DNA of 64,000 bases. Origin: Pseudomonadaceae bacterium (GTDB taxonomy: Bacteria; Pseudomonadota; Gammaproteobacteria; Pseudomonadales; Azotimanducaceae). A model generated the notes under the pieces. That model was given only the letters and a program-made list of their open reading frames with translations. It did no database searches and had not been told where the DNA came from. Below, one piece after another: positions 1 to 8,219 of this stretch. How positions within the stretch are numbered: position 1 is the first letter of the stretch; each line of letters starts with the position of its first letter. The stretch covers positions 186,001 through 250,000 of the forward strand of contig JANSXA010000005.1 in NCBI GenBank assembly GCA_024743175.1, written 5' to 3'. The translations under genes and the position numbers were made by a program.

Positions 1-592
1 CAGAGTTTGCGCTGCCTGGGTGCCAATGCAGCATCACATCCACATCATCAAACAAACCTGCCCTGGCAAGATAGACCTTGCCTGACCCACCTTCTTCAGC
101 CGGAGTCCCAAACACTTTCACTGTGCCGGGCTGCCCCTGGGATTCCAGCCATTGCACAATGGCAACTGCAGCGCTTGCTGACGCAGCACCAAACAAATGG
201 TGCCCACAGGCATGGCCCGCCCCGCCCTGCTGCAGTGGTGATCTGGAGGATTGTGCTGCCTGACTCAAACCTGGCAAAGCGTCAAATTCAGCAAGAATAC
301 CAATGGTGGGTCCGCCGCTGCCAAAACTGGCAACAAAGGCAGTGGGTATGTCGGCAACGCCGGCAGAAACTGCGAATCCAGCATTCTTGAGATAATCCTG
401 CAGCGCCTGACTGCTGTTGTACTCCTGATACCCAACTTCAGCGAGACTCCAGATCTTGTCCGCCAGAGCGATGCTCGCCTGGGCTTGAGCCATCACTCTG
501 TCTTCAACGTCCGCTGCAGCAAACGCGGGCGGAGAGAACAGTCCGAATAAAGTCAGACACACTATTATTGTTTGACGGTTGCTGAAGTTCAT
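1..592 (-). CDS. M20 family amidohydrolase (AbgB-like), 3' end beyond the window
   Basis: Reading the minus strand from an ATG at 590-592 gives an open frame that runs off the window start, so only about 197 residues of the N-terminal part are present. It begins with a signal peptide (basic residues, then a hydrophobic stretch ending PPAFAA), so the enzyme is probably periplasmic. An EFDALPG motif and a GHACGHH motif match the metal-binding region of M20 amidohydrolases of the AbgB / aminoacylase type, followed by the catalytic PAEEGGSG element. Such enzymes cleave amide bonds of N-acyl amino acids or aminobenzoyl-glutamate; the substrate here cannot be told. Exported members are less common than cytosolic ones. 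No same-strand partner is seen within 490 bases upstream. Confidence 0.85.
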   Translation of the reverse strand, partial: MNFSNRQTIIVCLTLFGLFSPPAFAAADVEDRVMAQAQASIALADKIWSLAEVGYQEYNSSQALQDYLKNAGFAVSAGVADIPTAFVASFGSGGPTIGILAEFDALPGLSQAAQSSRSPLQQGGAGHACGHHLFGAASASAAVAIVQWLESQGQPGTVKVFGTPAEEGGSGKVYLARAGLFDDVDVMLHWHPGSANS

Positions 593-731
593 CACCTGTA
601 ACTACCACAAAAGTTGTGTATAAAAGACGCTAGTCTAGCAGCTTTGTTTGTTCAGTTTAGGTTCAGGCAGGTGCCGCAATGCTAAGAGTAACTATACGTC
701 CGCTGCTGGTGGACAACTGCAGAGAGATCCA

Positions 732-1079
732 ATGACTGACCTCGCCAGAAGAGCCCTGTCCGCGTTAGCCCTTGCCATCGTGCCATTGTTGCTAAACCTG
801 AGCGCCACAGCGCTACCCCATTCCGGTGAACGCGTTGACAGCATTTCGGCGGTCTCTTCCGAAAGCACCTGGGAAGTGCTGGACTATCGGCACGTGGTCG
901 TAACCCTCGATAGTCAGCAACGTTACCTGTTGACGCTCAGCCACATGTGTCCAAAACTCGCGGTCGCCGCCAAGCTGGGTATAAGCACATCGGGAGACGC
1001 AGTTTATGCAGGATTCGACTACATCACTGCAGATGGAGAACGTTGTCTGATCAAAGGCATCTCGCGTTTGCGGGTTTAA
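732..1079 (+). CDS. small secreted protein, DUF6491-like
   Basis: 115 residues if started at the ATG at 732. An ATG at 648 is in frame, but the 28 extra residues do not look like a signal sequence, whereas the 732 start opens directly with a basic N-terminus and a hydrophobic export segment (about residues 6-27). AGAGAG at 721-726 can serve as ribosome binding site. The mature part holds two Cys residues (in the HMCPKLA and GERCLIKGI segments) spaced as in the DUF6491 proteins of Gammaproteobacteria, which probably form a disulfide. Function unknown. The gene stands alone and is followed by a terminator hairpin. Confidence 0.65.
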   Translation: MTDLARRALSALALAIVPLLLNLSATALPHSGERVDSISAVSSESTWEVLDYRHVVVTLDSQQRYLLTLSHMCPKLAVAAKLGISTSGDAVYAGFDYITADGERCLIKGISRLRV

Positions 1080-1081
1080 CG

Positions 1082-1106
1082 CTCAGACATCATCTGAGTG
1101 CTTTTT
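1082..1106 (+). terminator. Rho-independent terminator of the secreted-protein gene
   Basis: CTCAGA (1082-1087), loop CATCA, TCTGAG (1093-1098), then TGCTTTTT. The stem lies directly behind the stop codon at 1077-1079 and overlaps the stop codon of the convergent acetyltransferase gene. Confidence 0.6.
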
Positions 1107-1566
1107 CCATCGCATAGTTGTGGATAAGTACGCCACCCACTTTTAAATCGCGCCGATGTTTTTCGACAAAACCCCGGCGCAGAAAAAATCTACGCGCCGC
1201 TTCGCTGGCTTCGGTAAAAAGGCGTGTCAGCTGCTGTTGTCGTGCATGCAGTTCGATCTGCTCGTAAAGGCTGATCGTAATCCCGGTACCTGCAACAGAA
1301 GGTAAGGCATACAGCATGTCGATATGACCGTCACATTCGAGGTCAATAAATGCCACCACCTGGTTCGCTTCATCAACGGCAACCAGAGTCAGACGTCCAT
1401 CAGCGTTCATCGCAGCGAACTGTTCTAACGTGGGCGCGTTAGCTAACCATGCCGTGACCTGTTCCGGCAGATAATCGTTCGTCGCAATTGTGCGGATCGA
1501 GGTTTGAAAAACCTGCGCAACGGCCGAAGCGTCTGCAGATTCGTATAAACGGATGGTCAAGCTCAT
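1090..1566 (-). CDS. GNAT family N-acetyltransferase
   Basis: 158 residues, the usual size for a single GNAT domain. The N-terminus (TIRLYESADASAVAQVF) is a typical first strand and helix; the acetyl-CoA loop is the VAGTGITISLYEQIE segment in the middle, and the C-terminal ARRFFLRRGF motif matches the last helix and strand. It probably transfers an acetyl group to a small molecule or protein amine; the substrate is unknown. It is a lone gene convergent with the small secreted protein gene and divergent from the P450 gene. Confidence 0.85.
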   Translation of the reverse strand: MSLTIRLYESADASAVAQVFQTSIRTIATNDYLPEQVTAWLANAPTLEQFAAMNADGRLTLVAVDEANQVVAFIDLECDGHIDMLYALPSVAGTGITISLYEQIELHARQQQLTRLFTEASEAARRFFLRRGFVEKHRRDLKVGGVLIHNYAMEKALR

Positions 1567-1689
1567 AAGCTGGATCTACACATGCGCCAATACATGCGCC
1601 AATGAAATTTTCTTCTCAGCATGATGCCAGAAGCAGGTTCAGGCAAACTAGGCTAATATCTCCCGGCTAACAACCTAAAGGGGTTAACC

Positions 1690-2952
1690 ATGAACTGGCA
1701 GGAATATGAGTTAGAACAGGCACGGTTACTGGCTGATGCACAGGCACACGCTGCCTCTATGCCTCTGGAAGATATCGATGTTGCCCACTGGGACATCATG
1801 CGTAACGATACCATCTGGCCTTACTTCCAGCGTTTACGCAACGACGCCCCGGTTTATCACCACAAAAAGAGTATCGTCGGACCTTTCTGGTCTGTCACCG
1901 ACTACGAGTCGATCAAAGCCGTTGACACAAATGCCGCTCAGTTCTCCTCGGAGCCAACCATAGGTCTCAACGATGTTGGCCCGGATAACAGTGCGTCCAG
2001 CTTCATTTCCATGGACGATCCTCAACATGCGGTTCAGCGCAAAGCTGTCGCCCCGGTGGCGGGGCCGCGCAACCTGGCGGCGCTGGAACCTCTCATACGT
2101 GAGCGCGTGATTAATATTCTGGACAGTCTGCCGATTGGAGAAACCTTCAATTGGGTCGATAAGGTCTCCATAGAGTTGACCACACAGATGCTGGCAACGT
2201 TATTTGACTTTCCTTTTGAAGACCGACATATGCTGACGCGCTGGTCGGACGTTGCCACATCTCCACGCAAGGCGGGTCTCTGGAACACGCTGGAAGAGCG
2301 CCAGGCAGAACTGAACGATTGCCTGCAATATATGACCCGCCTTCGAAACGAACGCGCTGAGACCCCCGGCGGCCATGACCTGCTGAGCATGCTTGCCCAC
2401 AACGAAGCAACAAGGGACATGTCAGCCGGACAGTTTCTGGGCAACCTGCTGCTCCTGATTATCGGCGGCAACGATACCACTCGCAATTCTATTTCCGGCG
2501 GTGTGCTGGCAATGAACAGATTCCCGGAAGAGTTTGAAAAAGTAAAAGCTGACCCGGCAAAAATACCAAATGCAGTGGCAGAAATTATCCGTTGGCAAAC
2601 ACCGCTGGCTTTCATGCGGCGCACAACAACAACAGATGTAGAGGTAGCCGGCACGGTCATCCCGAAAGGAGAACGTGTGCTGATGTGGTATGCCTCAGGC
2701 AATAGAGACGAGACTGTGTTTGAGGACGCCGACAAGCTCTCTGTCGACCGGCCCAACGCGCGAGCGCATCTGGCTTTCGGTTTTGGCGTACACCGTTGCA
2801 TGGGTAATCGAGTCGCCGAGCTTCAGCTCAGACTGTTATGGGAGGAGATGTTGCAGAGGTATAGTCGCATCGAAGTCGTTGGCGCGCCGAAGCGCGCGAT
2901 TTCGAATTTTGTCAGAGGCTACACGGAGTTACCTGTTAGATTGCACTCCTAG
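1690..2952 (+). CDS. cytochrome P450, CYP153-like alkane/terminal hydroxylase
   Basis: 420 residues, full length for a bacterial class I P450. The I-helix oxygen-activating motif GGNDTTRNS lies at about 259-267, the ExxR pair at 298-301, and the heme-binding loop FGFGVHRCMGN has its cysteine at 370. The wording of the I-helix and heme loop (and the following AELQLRLLWEE) is characteristic of CYP153, which hydroxylates the terminal carbon of n-alkanes and fatty acids in marine and soil bacteria. Family level is recognised with good confidence, substrate is inferred. CYP153 genes often sit beside ferredoxin and ferredoxin reductase genes; neither is present here, so electron partners must be encoded elsewhere. 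Its last 24 bases overlap the convergent ATPase gene. Confidence 0.9.
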   Translation: MNWQEYELEQARLLADAQAHAASMPLEDIDVAHWDIMRNDTIWPYFQRLRNDAPVYHHKKSIVGPFWSVTDYESIKAVDTNAAQFSSEPTIGLNDVGPDNSASSFISMDDPQHAVQRKAVAPVAGPRNLAALEPLIRERVINILDSLPIGETFNWVDKVSIELTTQMLATLFDFPFEDRHMLTRWSDVATSPRKAGLWNTLEERQAELNDCLQYMTRLRNERAETPGGHDLLSMLAHNEATRDMSAGQFLGNLLLLIIGGNDTTRNSISGGVLAMNRFPEEFEKVKADPAKIPNAVAEIIRWQTPLAFMRRTTTTDVEVAGTVIPKGERVLMWYASGNRDETVFEDADKLSVDRPNARAHLAFGFGVHRCMGNRVAELQLRLLWEEMLQRYSRIEVVGAPKRAISNFVRGYTELPVRLHS

Positions 2953-3648
2953 CCGAACCTTACCCTCATGCAGGAAGCAGGTTTTGGTGAAAAGAGTCAG
3001 GTCTAGCGGATTGGGCAAACGCACATTTTCAATCGACGGCAAGTTTTTATCTGACAGATCGTAGCTGCGATCAATCTGGCAAATAAACAGCATGACTAAG
3101 CTACGTTCGGACACAAACCTTTTCAGCAATCCAATCTGTTCAATCAGAGGAGGATGCTCACGTTTCTGATCCAGCAGTTGCAGATAATCAACCACCACAA
3201 AAGTGCCAGGGACCGCCTCTGCAAGTTGCTCGATAATGTAGGCAGCACTTAATTGATCTGATGCATCAAAAGTAAACGTTTGCGCAAATGCCTCAGCTTG
3301 CTCGCCGATTGCGGCAAAGCTTGCCCACATATCCTGTTTGTTGTACTCCAGCGAGAAGAACACGCTACGGTTACCCGCTTGCATCGCCGCCACCGCCATC
3401 TCCAGACACAACAGGGTTTTACCCTGTCCAGGTCGGGCGCCAACCAATACAAAATCGCCTGGATTGAGCTTTGCATTCAGAACAGCACCGGGCACCGGTG
3501 AGCTACGTTTTGCCATCAACAGGCTCCAGCTCGAAAAGCCCTGTTCACGGGCAATCTCGTCTAGCGCCTGGTGCAGTGGAATACGTTGCTCACGAGCCAG
3601 CAATCGTGCCTGGCGTCGAAGAACAAATAGGGGCGTTGAAAGAATCAT
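2929..3648 (-). CDS. DnaB-type RecA-fold ATPase (stand-alone helicase-like domain)
   Basis: 239 residues. Walker A is GARPGQGKT at 70-78 and Walker B is the hydrophobic strand ending VDYLQLL around 154-162, the same wording as replicative DnaB helicase C-terminal domains. The primase-interaction domain of DnaB is absent; instead about 45 residues (ARLLAREQRIPLHQALDEIA) form a short helical N-terminus. It is therefore not the replicative helicase. A perfect AGGAGG lies 6 bases before the start. The 3' end overlaps the P450 gene on the other strand. Role unknown; DNA or nucleotide binding is likely. Confidence 0.7.
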   Translation of the reverse strand: MILSTPLFVLRRQARLLAREQRIPLHQALDEIAREQGFSSWSLLMAKRSSPVPGAVLNAKLNPGDFVLVGARPGQGKTLLCLEMAVAAMQAGNRSVFFSLEYNKQDMWASFAAIGEQAEAFAQTFTFDASDQLSAAYIIEQLAEAVPGTFVVVDYLQLLDQKREHPPLIEQIGLLKRFVSERSLVMLFICQIDRSYDLSDKNLPSIENVRLPNPLDLTLFTKTCFLHEGKVRLGVQSNR

Positions 3649-3809
3649 GAAAACCTCCTGGTCCGAGTTTGATTCACAATCCCTCCTTATGCGATGCGCT
3701 CGAACTGTAAAGCGTTTTCTTTTGGATAACCCTGCACGATATGTACTTTCCCAACGGAGGGGGGAGGCGTGGGTATGAACGCCTGAGATCAGTATGGCGC
3801 AAAGTCAGA

Positions 3810-4388
3810 TTAGAAAAAACCCTCTTCAGTAGCCCAGCTGCATATCTGCTGCGCCACTATCTGCGGAGATAACTCTGAATTATCAATCAACAGATGCGGC
3901 AGCGGCAAAGGCAATGTACCGCCGCTGTTGAGTTGGTGATGGGTTTCATGGTGACGTCGCCGCGCTTCGGAAGCCACGACATCCGCTTTGCTGGGCTTCG
4001 CCGCCAGGCGTTGTGGGTCAACGTTGCGCTGCTTTTTAACCGCTTCATCAGCAGACAATTCCACAACCAGAACTTCAGAGCCCGTCATTTGCCGCCATCG
4101 GCCTGCCAGGTCAGAAACCGCCTCAGCATCCGCTTCAAGATCAAAGGCCCACACCCAGGTCATTATCAACCCGGCAAGTTCACTGCGCGCAACCGATTGC
4201 ACAATTGTATTCTTAAGCGTGTTGTTAAGATCGTCAAAACCTGGTGCGCCAAAGTCAAAAAATTTCAGCGCCAGTTCTATCGACATGTGGTTGTGCAACA
4301 GCGGAAAAGCTGTTGCTTCGGAAAATGCCTGACCAACCGTCATTTTGCCGACCGCGGGAGGCCCCACGATCAGCACCAGAGGTTTCAC
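3810..4388 (-). CDS. P-loop kinase-like protein (AAA/shikimate-kinase-like)
   Basis: 192 residues with a Walker A GPPAVGKMTVG at residues 9-19, size and layout of small-molecule kinases of the AAA_33/shikimate kinase type. An LxxNHMSI element and an Asp-rich middle are compatible with a phosphotransferase active site, and a basic helix (EARRRHHETHHQL) may be the lid. Lone gene, placed 15 bases after the end of the AgmX-like operon on the same strand, so it could be co-transcribed as its last gene. Substrate unknown. Confidence 0.7.
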   Translation of the reverse strand: MKPLVLIVGPPAVGKMTVGQAFSEATAFPLLHNHMSIELALKFFDFGAPGFDDLNNTLKNTIVQSVARSELAGLIMTWVWAFDLEADAEAVSDLAGRWRQMTGSEVLVVELSADEAVKKQRNVDPQRLAAKPSKADVVASEARRRHHETHHQLNSGGTLPLPLPHLLIDNSELSPQIVAQQICSWATEEGFF

Positions 4389-4403
4389 ACGCTACCCTTG
4401 TAT

Positions 4404-5336
4404 TTAGGTGGGCAGAAAGTGTACCGGATAACGAATAGTTGTGCGTTTCACATCACGCTCGCCAAAGTTGAACAAGCGGATACGATTGACAATTTTGTCG
4501 ATCATCATTTGATCGGCAATCTCAGAGGCTACCACCTTACATTCGATGACAGCACCATTGGGGTCGATCACCAGTTCCAGAACCACTTCACCCTGAAGGG
4601 CGGGGTTGGAACGCAACGTGCGATTGTAAATGGCAAAGATGGCACCTTTGTTGGAATCAAACACGCGCCGGATTTCTTCAATACTGCGACTGCGGGGATC
4701 AGCAACCTGCTGTTTACGCACGCCACCCGTGCCTGCCACGTTTTCTGGCGCATCCACCTTCGTGGTCTGCCGGCCCGACAGGGCAACACCGCCGGTTTCA
4801 CGCGACAGCGCGGCCACGTTAACACCCGAACTCCGCGTACTGTGTTTGGAGGTCAACAGGTTACGATCAATAGTGGCAGCTTCACCAGATCCTCTCTGGA
4901 TCGCAGCTGTGTCCTGCAACTTGTCAACATCAACTGCTTCACGCATATCGGCAAATGCATCTTTAAACGCCAGCAGGCCCGATACAGATGCTTTTTCTTT
5001 GGCATCCGCTACCTTAGGCTCAACCTTGGGTTTAACCACTTCTTCTTTGGCCACCTCTTTAGGCACCTCAGGTTTAACCTCTTCAACTTCTTTCGGTGGC
5101 GGCGGTGGTGGCGGCTTGGGCTTTGGTTGTTCCATAACGATACGCGCCAATTGAGGTGGCAACGCTTCGAGTTCTTCGCGCTCTACTTCTGGCAGTGTCA
5201 GGAACGGCATAGGCAGTCCAACCACCAACAGCACGCCCAGACAGATCACCATCCACGACTTTAATACTTTGCGATCGGCGCGCTGGTTGTCCCAGGGCAG
5301 ATCGAAATCATGTACTTTGGCTACTACGGTGCTCAT
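4404..5336 (-). CDS. AgmX/PglI C-terminal domain protein (TonB-like energy transducer)
   Basis: 310 residues: short cytoplasmic N-terminus, one membrane helix (about 27-45), a proline-rich span of the TonB kind (PKPKPPPPPPPKEVEEVKPEVPKE begins near residue 72), a low-complexity middle and a C-terminal beta-rich domain from about 215 (ALQGEVVLELVIDPNGAV) as in AgmX/PglI and TonB C-termini. It probably couples proton motive force from the neighbouring ExbB/ExbD channel to an envelope partner. Its ATG overlaps the stop of the upstream ExbD gene (4 bases), showing translational coupling. Myxococcus AgmX is part of the gliding machine; here motility itself is not demonstrated. Confidence 0.8.
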   Translation of the reverse strand: MSTVVAKVHDFDLPWDNQRADRKVLKSWMVICLGVLLVVGLPMPFLTLPEVEREELEALPPQLARIVMEQPKPKPPPPPPPKEVEEVKPEVPKEVAKEEVVKPKVEPKVADAKEKASVSGLLAFKDAFADMREAVDVDKLQDTAAIQRGSGEAATIDRNLLTSKHSTRSSGVNVAALSRETGGVALSGRQTTKVDAPENVAGTGGVRKQQVADPRSRSIEEIRRVFDSNKGAIFAIYNRTLRSNPALQGEVVLELVIDPNGAVIECKVVASEIADQMMIDKIVNRIRLFNFGERDVKRTTIRYPVHFLPT

Positions 5337-5872
5337 GAGGCAGCCCCTTGACTGTTATCGGCAGCTGCCGCTGACAGTTCTTCTATGCTGGCTTCGCCGC
5401 CAACTTTATTCACAGCCAGACTGACCCGCGCAAAATCTGCTGTCTGACAGGTCATCAGAATTTTCTTCAGCAACCAGTAAGGCAGCTCTTTATCACCAAT
5501 CACGGTGATTTCAAACCCGCCTTCGGGAATCTCACCACGTCGGGTCGCTTGATACTCAAGCTCCGACTGCAGCCCCGCTATCATAAGCTCCTCGGTGCCA
5601 AACAGGTCGGCAACTTTAGCCACAGAACGTCCCTGCACCACCAGGTCTTCTTCATCAACAGAAATCATCAGCTGGTTTTTCGGCTGTTTTTCCGAAGAGG
5701 AGTCCGGCAGTTTGATTTTAGAGCTGGTTTGTAACACTTCCACTTCTGAGGAGTTAACCATCAGGAAGAAAACCAGAATTGTGAAGATATCCATCAGCGA
5801 CACCAGGTTGAGGCCCGCTGTTTTTGCTTTTCTATTCTGCCGCGCTCGCCGGCGCTGGGTATGGCCACTCAC
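5333..5872 (-). CDS. ExbD/TolR family proton channel subunit (second copy)
   Basis: 179 residues. A basic cytoplasmic tail is followed by the single membrane helix NLVSLMDIFTILVFFLMVNS, with the conserved proton-path aspartate in LMDIF, then a periplasmic domain. ExbD/TolR pairs with ExbB/TolQ to drive TonB-like proteins. It overlaps both neighbours by 4 bases (ATGA type), so it is translated as part of the same operon. Two different ExbD-like subunits next to each other suggest a hetero-oligomeric channel. Confidence 0.9.
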   Translation of the reverse strand: MSGHTQRRRARQNRKAKTAGLNLVSLMDIFTILVFFLMVNSSEVEVLQTSSKIKLPDSSSEKQPKNQLMISVDEEDLVVQGRSVAKVADLFGTEELMIAGLQSELEYQATRRGEIPEGGFEITVIGDKELPYWLLKKILMTCQTADFARVSLAVNKVGGEASIEELSAAAADNSQGAAS

Positions 5873-6420
5873 GACTTATCTCCCGCGGTTGGCTTCACGG
5901 CATCTGCGACCGATTGTTCTCCAGCTGGCGTATCACCCAGTGAAATCACCGGGAATAATTCAGCCTGAACAACGTCAAGCGCCTGCACCGCCGGGTACGA
6001 GCGCACTTTATCCATCACTGAAACCAGAGTCTGATAGCTGGTGTCTTCCTGCAACAGAACCGTAATGTCTTCTTTTTCCGGCATGCGGCGCTTCAGCTCC
6101 TGCATAACCAGAGACAGCTCGGCAAAGTTATGTTCACCATCAACGGCGGGTACATTCTTGATGACCCCACCTCGGCCGTCTGCAACAACCAGGCGATCAG
6201 CGTAAACGGCCACCTCAAGATGAACCGCCTCAGGGTCAAACTCACCAGATGCAGCCTGTCCTGTGGGGAAATTCAAGTCGATAACCGTAGTATGGGTAAA
6301 CACCATCGACAGCAGCAGTACCGGCACCAGCACGATCATGAGGTTCATGAACGGTGTGACATCCAGGTCTGCAGCTTCGGTATGTTTCAATCGTCTGAGA
6401 CGAACGCGATCCATGCTCAC
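5869..6420 (-). CDS. ExbD/TolR family proton channel subunit (first copy)
   Basis: 183 residues with the classic ExbD start: basic tail, then LDVTPFMNLMIVLVPVLLLS, in which the D of LDVTP is the conserved proton-carrying residue. The rest is a periplasmic domain with the GxxxY/DxVxxELFP-type C-terminus seen in TolR-like proteins. Lies between the ExbB-like gene (27 bases upstream) and the second ExbD gene (4-base overlap). Confidence 0.9.
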   Translation of the reverse strand: MSMDRVRLRRLKHTEAADLDVTPFMNLMIVLVPVLLLSMVFTHTTVIDLNFPTGQAASGEFDPEAVHLEVAVYADRLVVADGRGGVIKNVPAVDGEHNFAELSLVMQELKRRMPEKEDITVLLQEDTSYQTLVSVMDKVRSYPAVQALDVVQAELFPVISLGDTPAGEQSVADAVKPTAGDKS

Positions 6421-6447
6421 TTTGGAATATCCTCTGTGTTGTTCGCT

Positions 6448-7143
6448 TTACTTTGCTACTGCGGCTTTAGCGCTCACCTTGCCAGTGGCTTTAGCTGCTG
6501 CATCAGCATGACCTTCCAGCAGATTCACAAACTTAACGACAGCAATCTCTAACGACTCAACAATAGCGCTGGTCTTGCTCTGCAGCATGGAGTGAATCAA
6601 CAGCAGTGGGATGGCTGCCATCAGGCCAAACGCGGTGGTATTCATGGCGATCGAAATACTCTGTGACAGAAGCGTGGCTTTTTCGGCAGGGTCAGCGTTG
6701 GCTACCGCGGTAAATGCGGCAATCAGACCGATAATGGTACCGAGCAGACCCAGGAGCGTTGCAATGTTTGCAAACGTTGCCAGGTAAGGTGTGCGGCGCT
6801 CAATATTCGGTAATGCCTCTAACAGCCCTTCTTCCATCGCAGACTCGATGTCCTGACGACGTCGCAGGTCGTTAGATGTACTTTGCTTGTTAACGCCATC
6901 CGCAACGATTCGAGCCATTGGTGACTTGGACTTTTTTGTCAGGTCAACAATTTCGCGAACGCGACGTTGCTTCAAGAGCGGCAACAGAGCGTTGTAGTCT
7001 TTTCGGTTAACGCGCATCTGCCGCGCAAGATAAAAATATCGCTCGAGCGCTATCGCCACACCAATGGCTAGAACCACAGCGATGGGATACATGAACGGGC
7101 CTCCTTCCTGGAAGAAACCCACAAAGGTTGCGTACATATCCAT
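6448..7143 (-). CDS. MotA/TolQ/ExbB family proton channel protein
   Basis: 231 residues with three membrane helices: about 17-35 (MYPIAVVLAIGVAIALERY), and two in the C-terminal half (LATFANIATLLGLLGTIIGL and SISIAMNTTAFGLMAAIPLL), the pattern of ExbB/TolQ. The cytoplasmic loop carries the usual basic stretch. It forms the stator with the two ExbD proteins encoded next and would power the AgmX-like protein. An AGGAG lies just before the start codon. Confidence 0.92.
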   Translation of the reverse strand: MDMYATFVGFFQEGGPFMYPIAVVLAIGVAIALERYFYLARQMRVNRKDYNALLPLLKQRRVREIVDLTKKSKSPMARIVADGVNKQSTSNDLRRRQDIESAMEEGLLEALPNIERRTPYLATFANIATLLGLLGTIIGLIAAFTAVANADPAEKATLLSQSISIAMNTTAFGLMAAIPLLLIHSMLQSKTSAIVESLEIAVVKFVNLLEGHADAAAKATGKVSAKAAVAK

Positions 7144-7145
7144 TT

Positions 7146-7523
7146 CTACTTCTCCTGATCTGGATTTTCTTTCAATCCCGACAGCGTATCGAAGTAGCCG
7201 AGCTCTCTTCGATACGCTGGTGGGTACAAACGCCGAAACACCTCTGCTTCGGTAAATTCCGCCTGTATCTCAATATCTGGCAAACCCTGTGGTTCACGCC
7301 AGGGTAAGATATAAAGCACTTTGGGTAATTCTTGGTTGCCGGAGATCACGGTTTCGTCAAGTTGCAGGAAACCGCCTGCAGATTGTGCTACCTGAGGCGC
7401 GGTTTCAGGGCTTTCGGCCGCTTTTTGCGCCGGTTCTGACACCGATTCCTGAGCAGTCACGGAGACGGCTGAAAGCACAAAAAGCAAAGCTATCAACACT
7501 GTCTGGATGCGCAAAGTTGTCAT
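7146..7523 (-). CDS. small exported protein of the Exb/TPR operon
   Basis: 125 residues: signal peptide (about 1-25, ending VSVTAQE) and a mature part of roughly 100 residues with no motif I recognise. A short conserved-looking core (LPKVLYILPWREPQGLPDIEI) follows an Ala/Pro/Glu-rich linker. It sits 2 bases before the ExbB-like start and 12 bases after the TPR lipoprotein gene, so it is surely co-translated and presumably a periplasmic part of the same machine. Confidence 0.7.
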   Translation of the reverse strand: MTTLRIQTVLIALLFVLSAVSVTAQESVSEPAQKAAESPETAPQVAQSAGGFLQLDETVISGNQELPKVLYILPWREPQGLPDIEIQAEFTEAEVFRRLYPPAYRRELGYFDTLSGLKENPDQEK

Positions 7524-7535
7524 TTATCTTCTCCG

Positions 7536-8219
7536 CTATCGCTTGGCAATAGCCGCTACGCGGCGTTCTAAATCCATCACCCAGCCGGCCACCTGTGGAT
7601 TCGGGTCAGGTAACATGGTCTGGTAATCGTTGTACGCAGCAAGCGCTTCAGGCAATCGACCCATATACAGCTCAAAAAGAATGCCCAGATTCAGATAAGC
7701 ATTTGCATACGTTGGGTTGCCATCGATACAACGCTGGTAATACTGCTGTGCCTGGGGAAACTCACCTTGTTTACGTGCCATCACACCAAGTTGCGTCAGC
7801 GCGTCACAATTGGCCGGGTTCGACTGCAGCGCAAGCTCAAAGGAGTGCTGTGCCTGTTCTGTATCATTCTGGGCAAGCGCAATCAGGCCAAGATTGACCC
7901 AGGGCCCGGCCAGCTCTGGTTGAGACTCGGCTAACTCCTGAAATAACACCTGCGCAGCAATGAGATTGTTGTCTTTCATCAACTCTATGCCACGATCAAA
8001 CAGGGCCTGACTGCCTGTGTGCAGAGTTGGCGTGGGTACCGTTGGAGCAACCCGATCAATTTCACCCGCTTCGCTATCCTGCGGTACTGAAGAGGTGCTT
8101 ACAGCAGGCGCTTCAACACCTTGTTTCGCATCACCATTAAAAGGTAAAGGCACAGTTGCGCAAGCACTTAGAAGGAAACACCAGGCTAACAAACCAATTC
8201 TAGTGGATTGCATTGGCAT
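7536..8219 (-). CDS. TPR lipoprotein, AglT/PilF-like
   Basis: 227 residues. A type II signal peptide ends in a lipobox (CFLLSAC, Cys near residue 20). After a Ser/Pro/Glu linker come about three TPR repeats (for example LAGPWVNLGLIALAQNDTEQ and CDALTQLGVMARKQGEF), ending in a helix typical of TPR caps. Probably anchored to the outer membrane facing the periplasm, scaffolding the machine energised by ExbB/ExbD/AgmX. Its start overlaps the end of the large TPR gene by 20 bases. Confidence 0.85.
   Translation of the reverse strand: MPMQSTRIGLLAWCFLLSACATVPLPFNGDAKQGVEAPAVSTSSVPQDSEAGEIDRVAPTVPTPTLHTGSQALFDRGIELMKDNNLIAAQVLFQELAESQPELAGPWVNLGLIALAQNDTEQAQHSFELALQSNPANCDALTQLGVMARKQGEFPQAQQYYQRCIDGNPTYANAYLNLGILFELYMGRLPEALAAYNDYQTMLPDPNPQVAGWVMDLERRVAAIAKR

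Noticed and set aside
2034-2801. 255-residue minus-strand open frame
   Set aside because: Antisense to the P450 gene, which has all family motifs.
3894-5264. 456-residue plus-strand open frame
   Set aside because: It lies antisense to the P-loop kinase and the AgmX-like gene, both with recognisable domains; the product is His/Arg/Phe-rich and low-quality.
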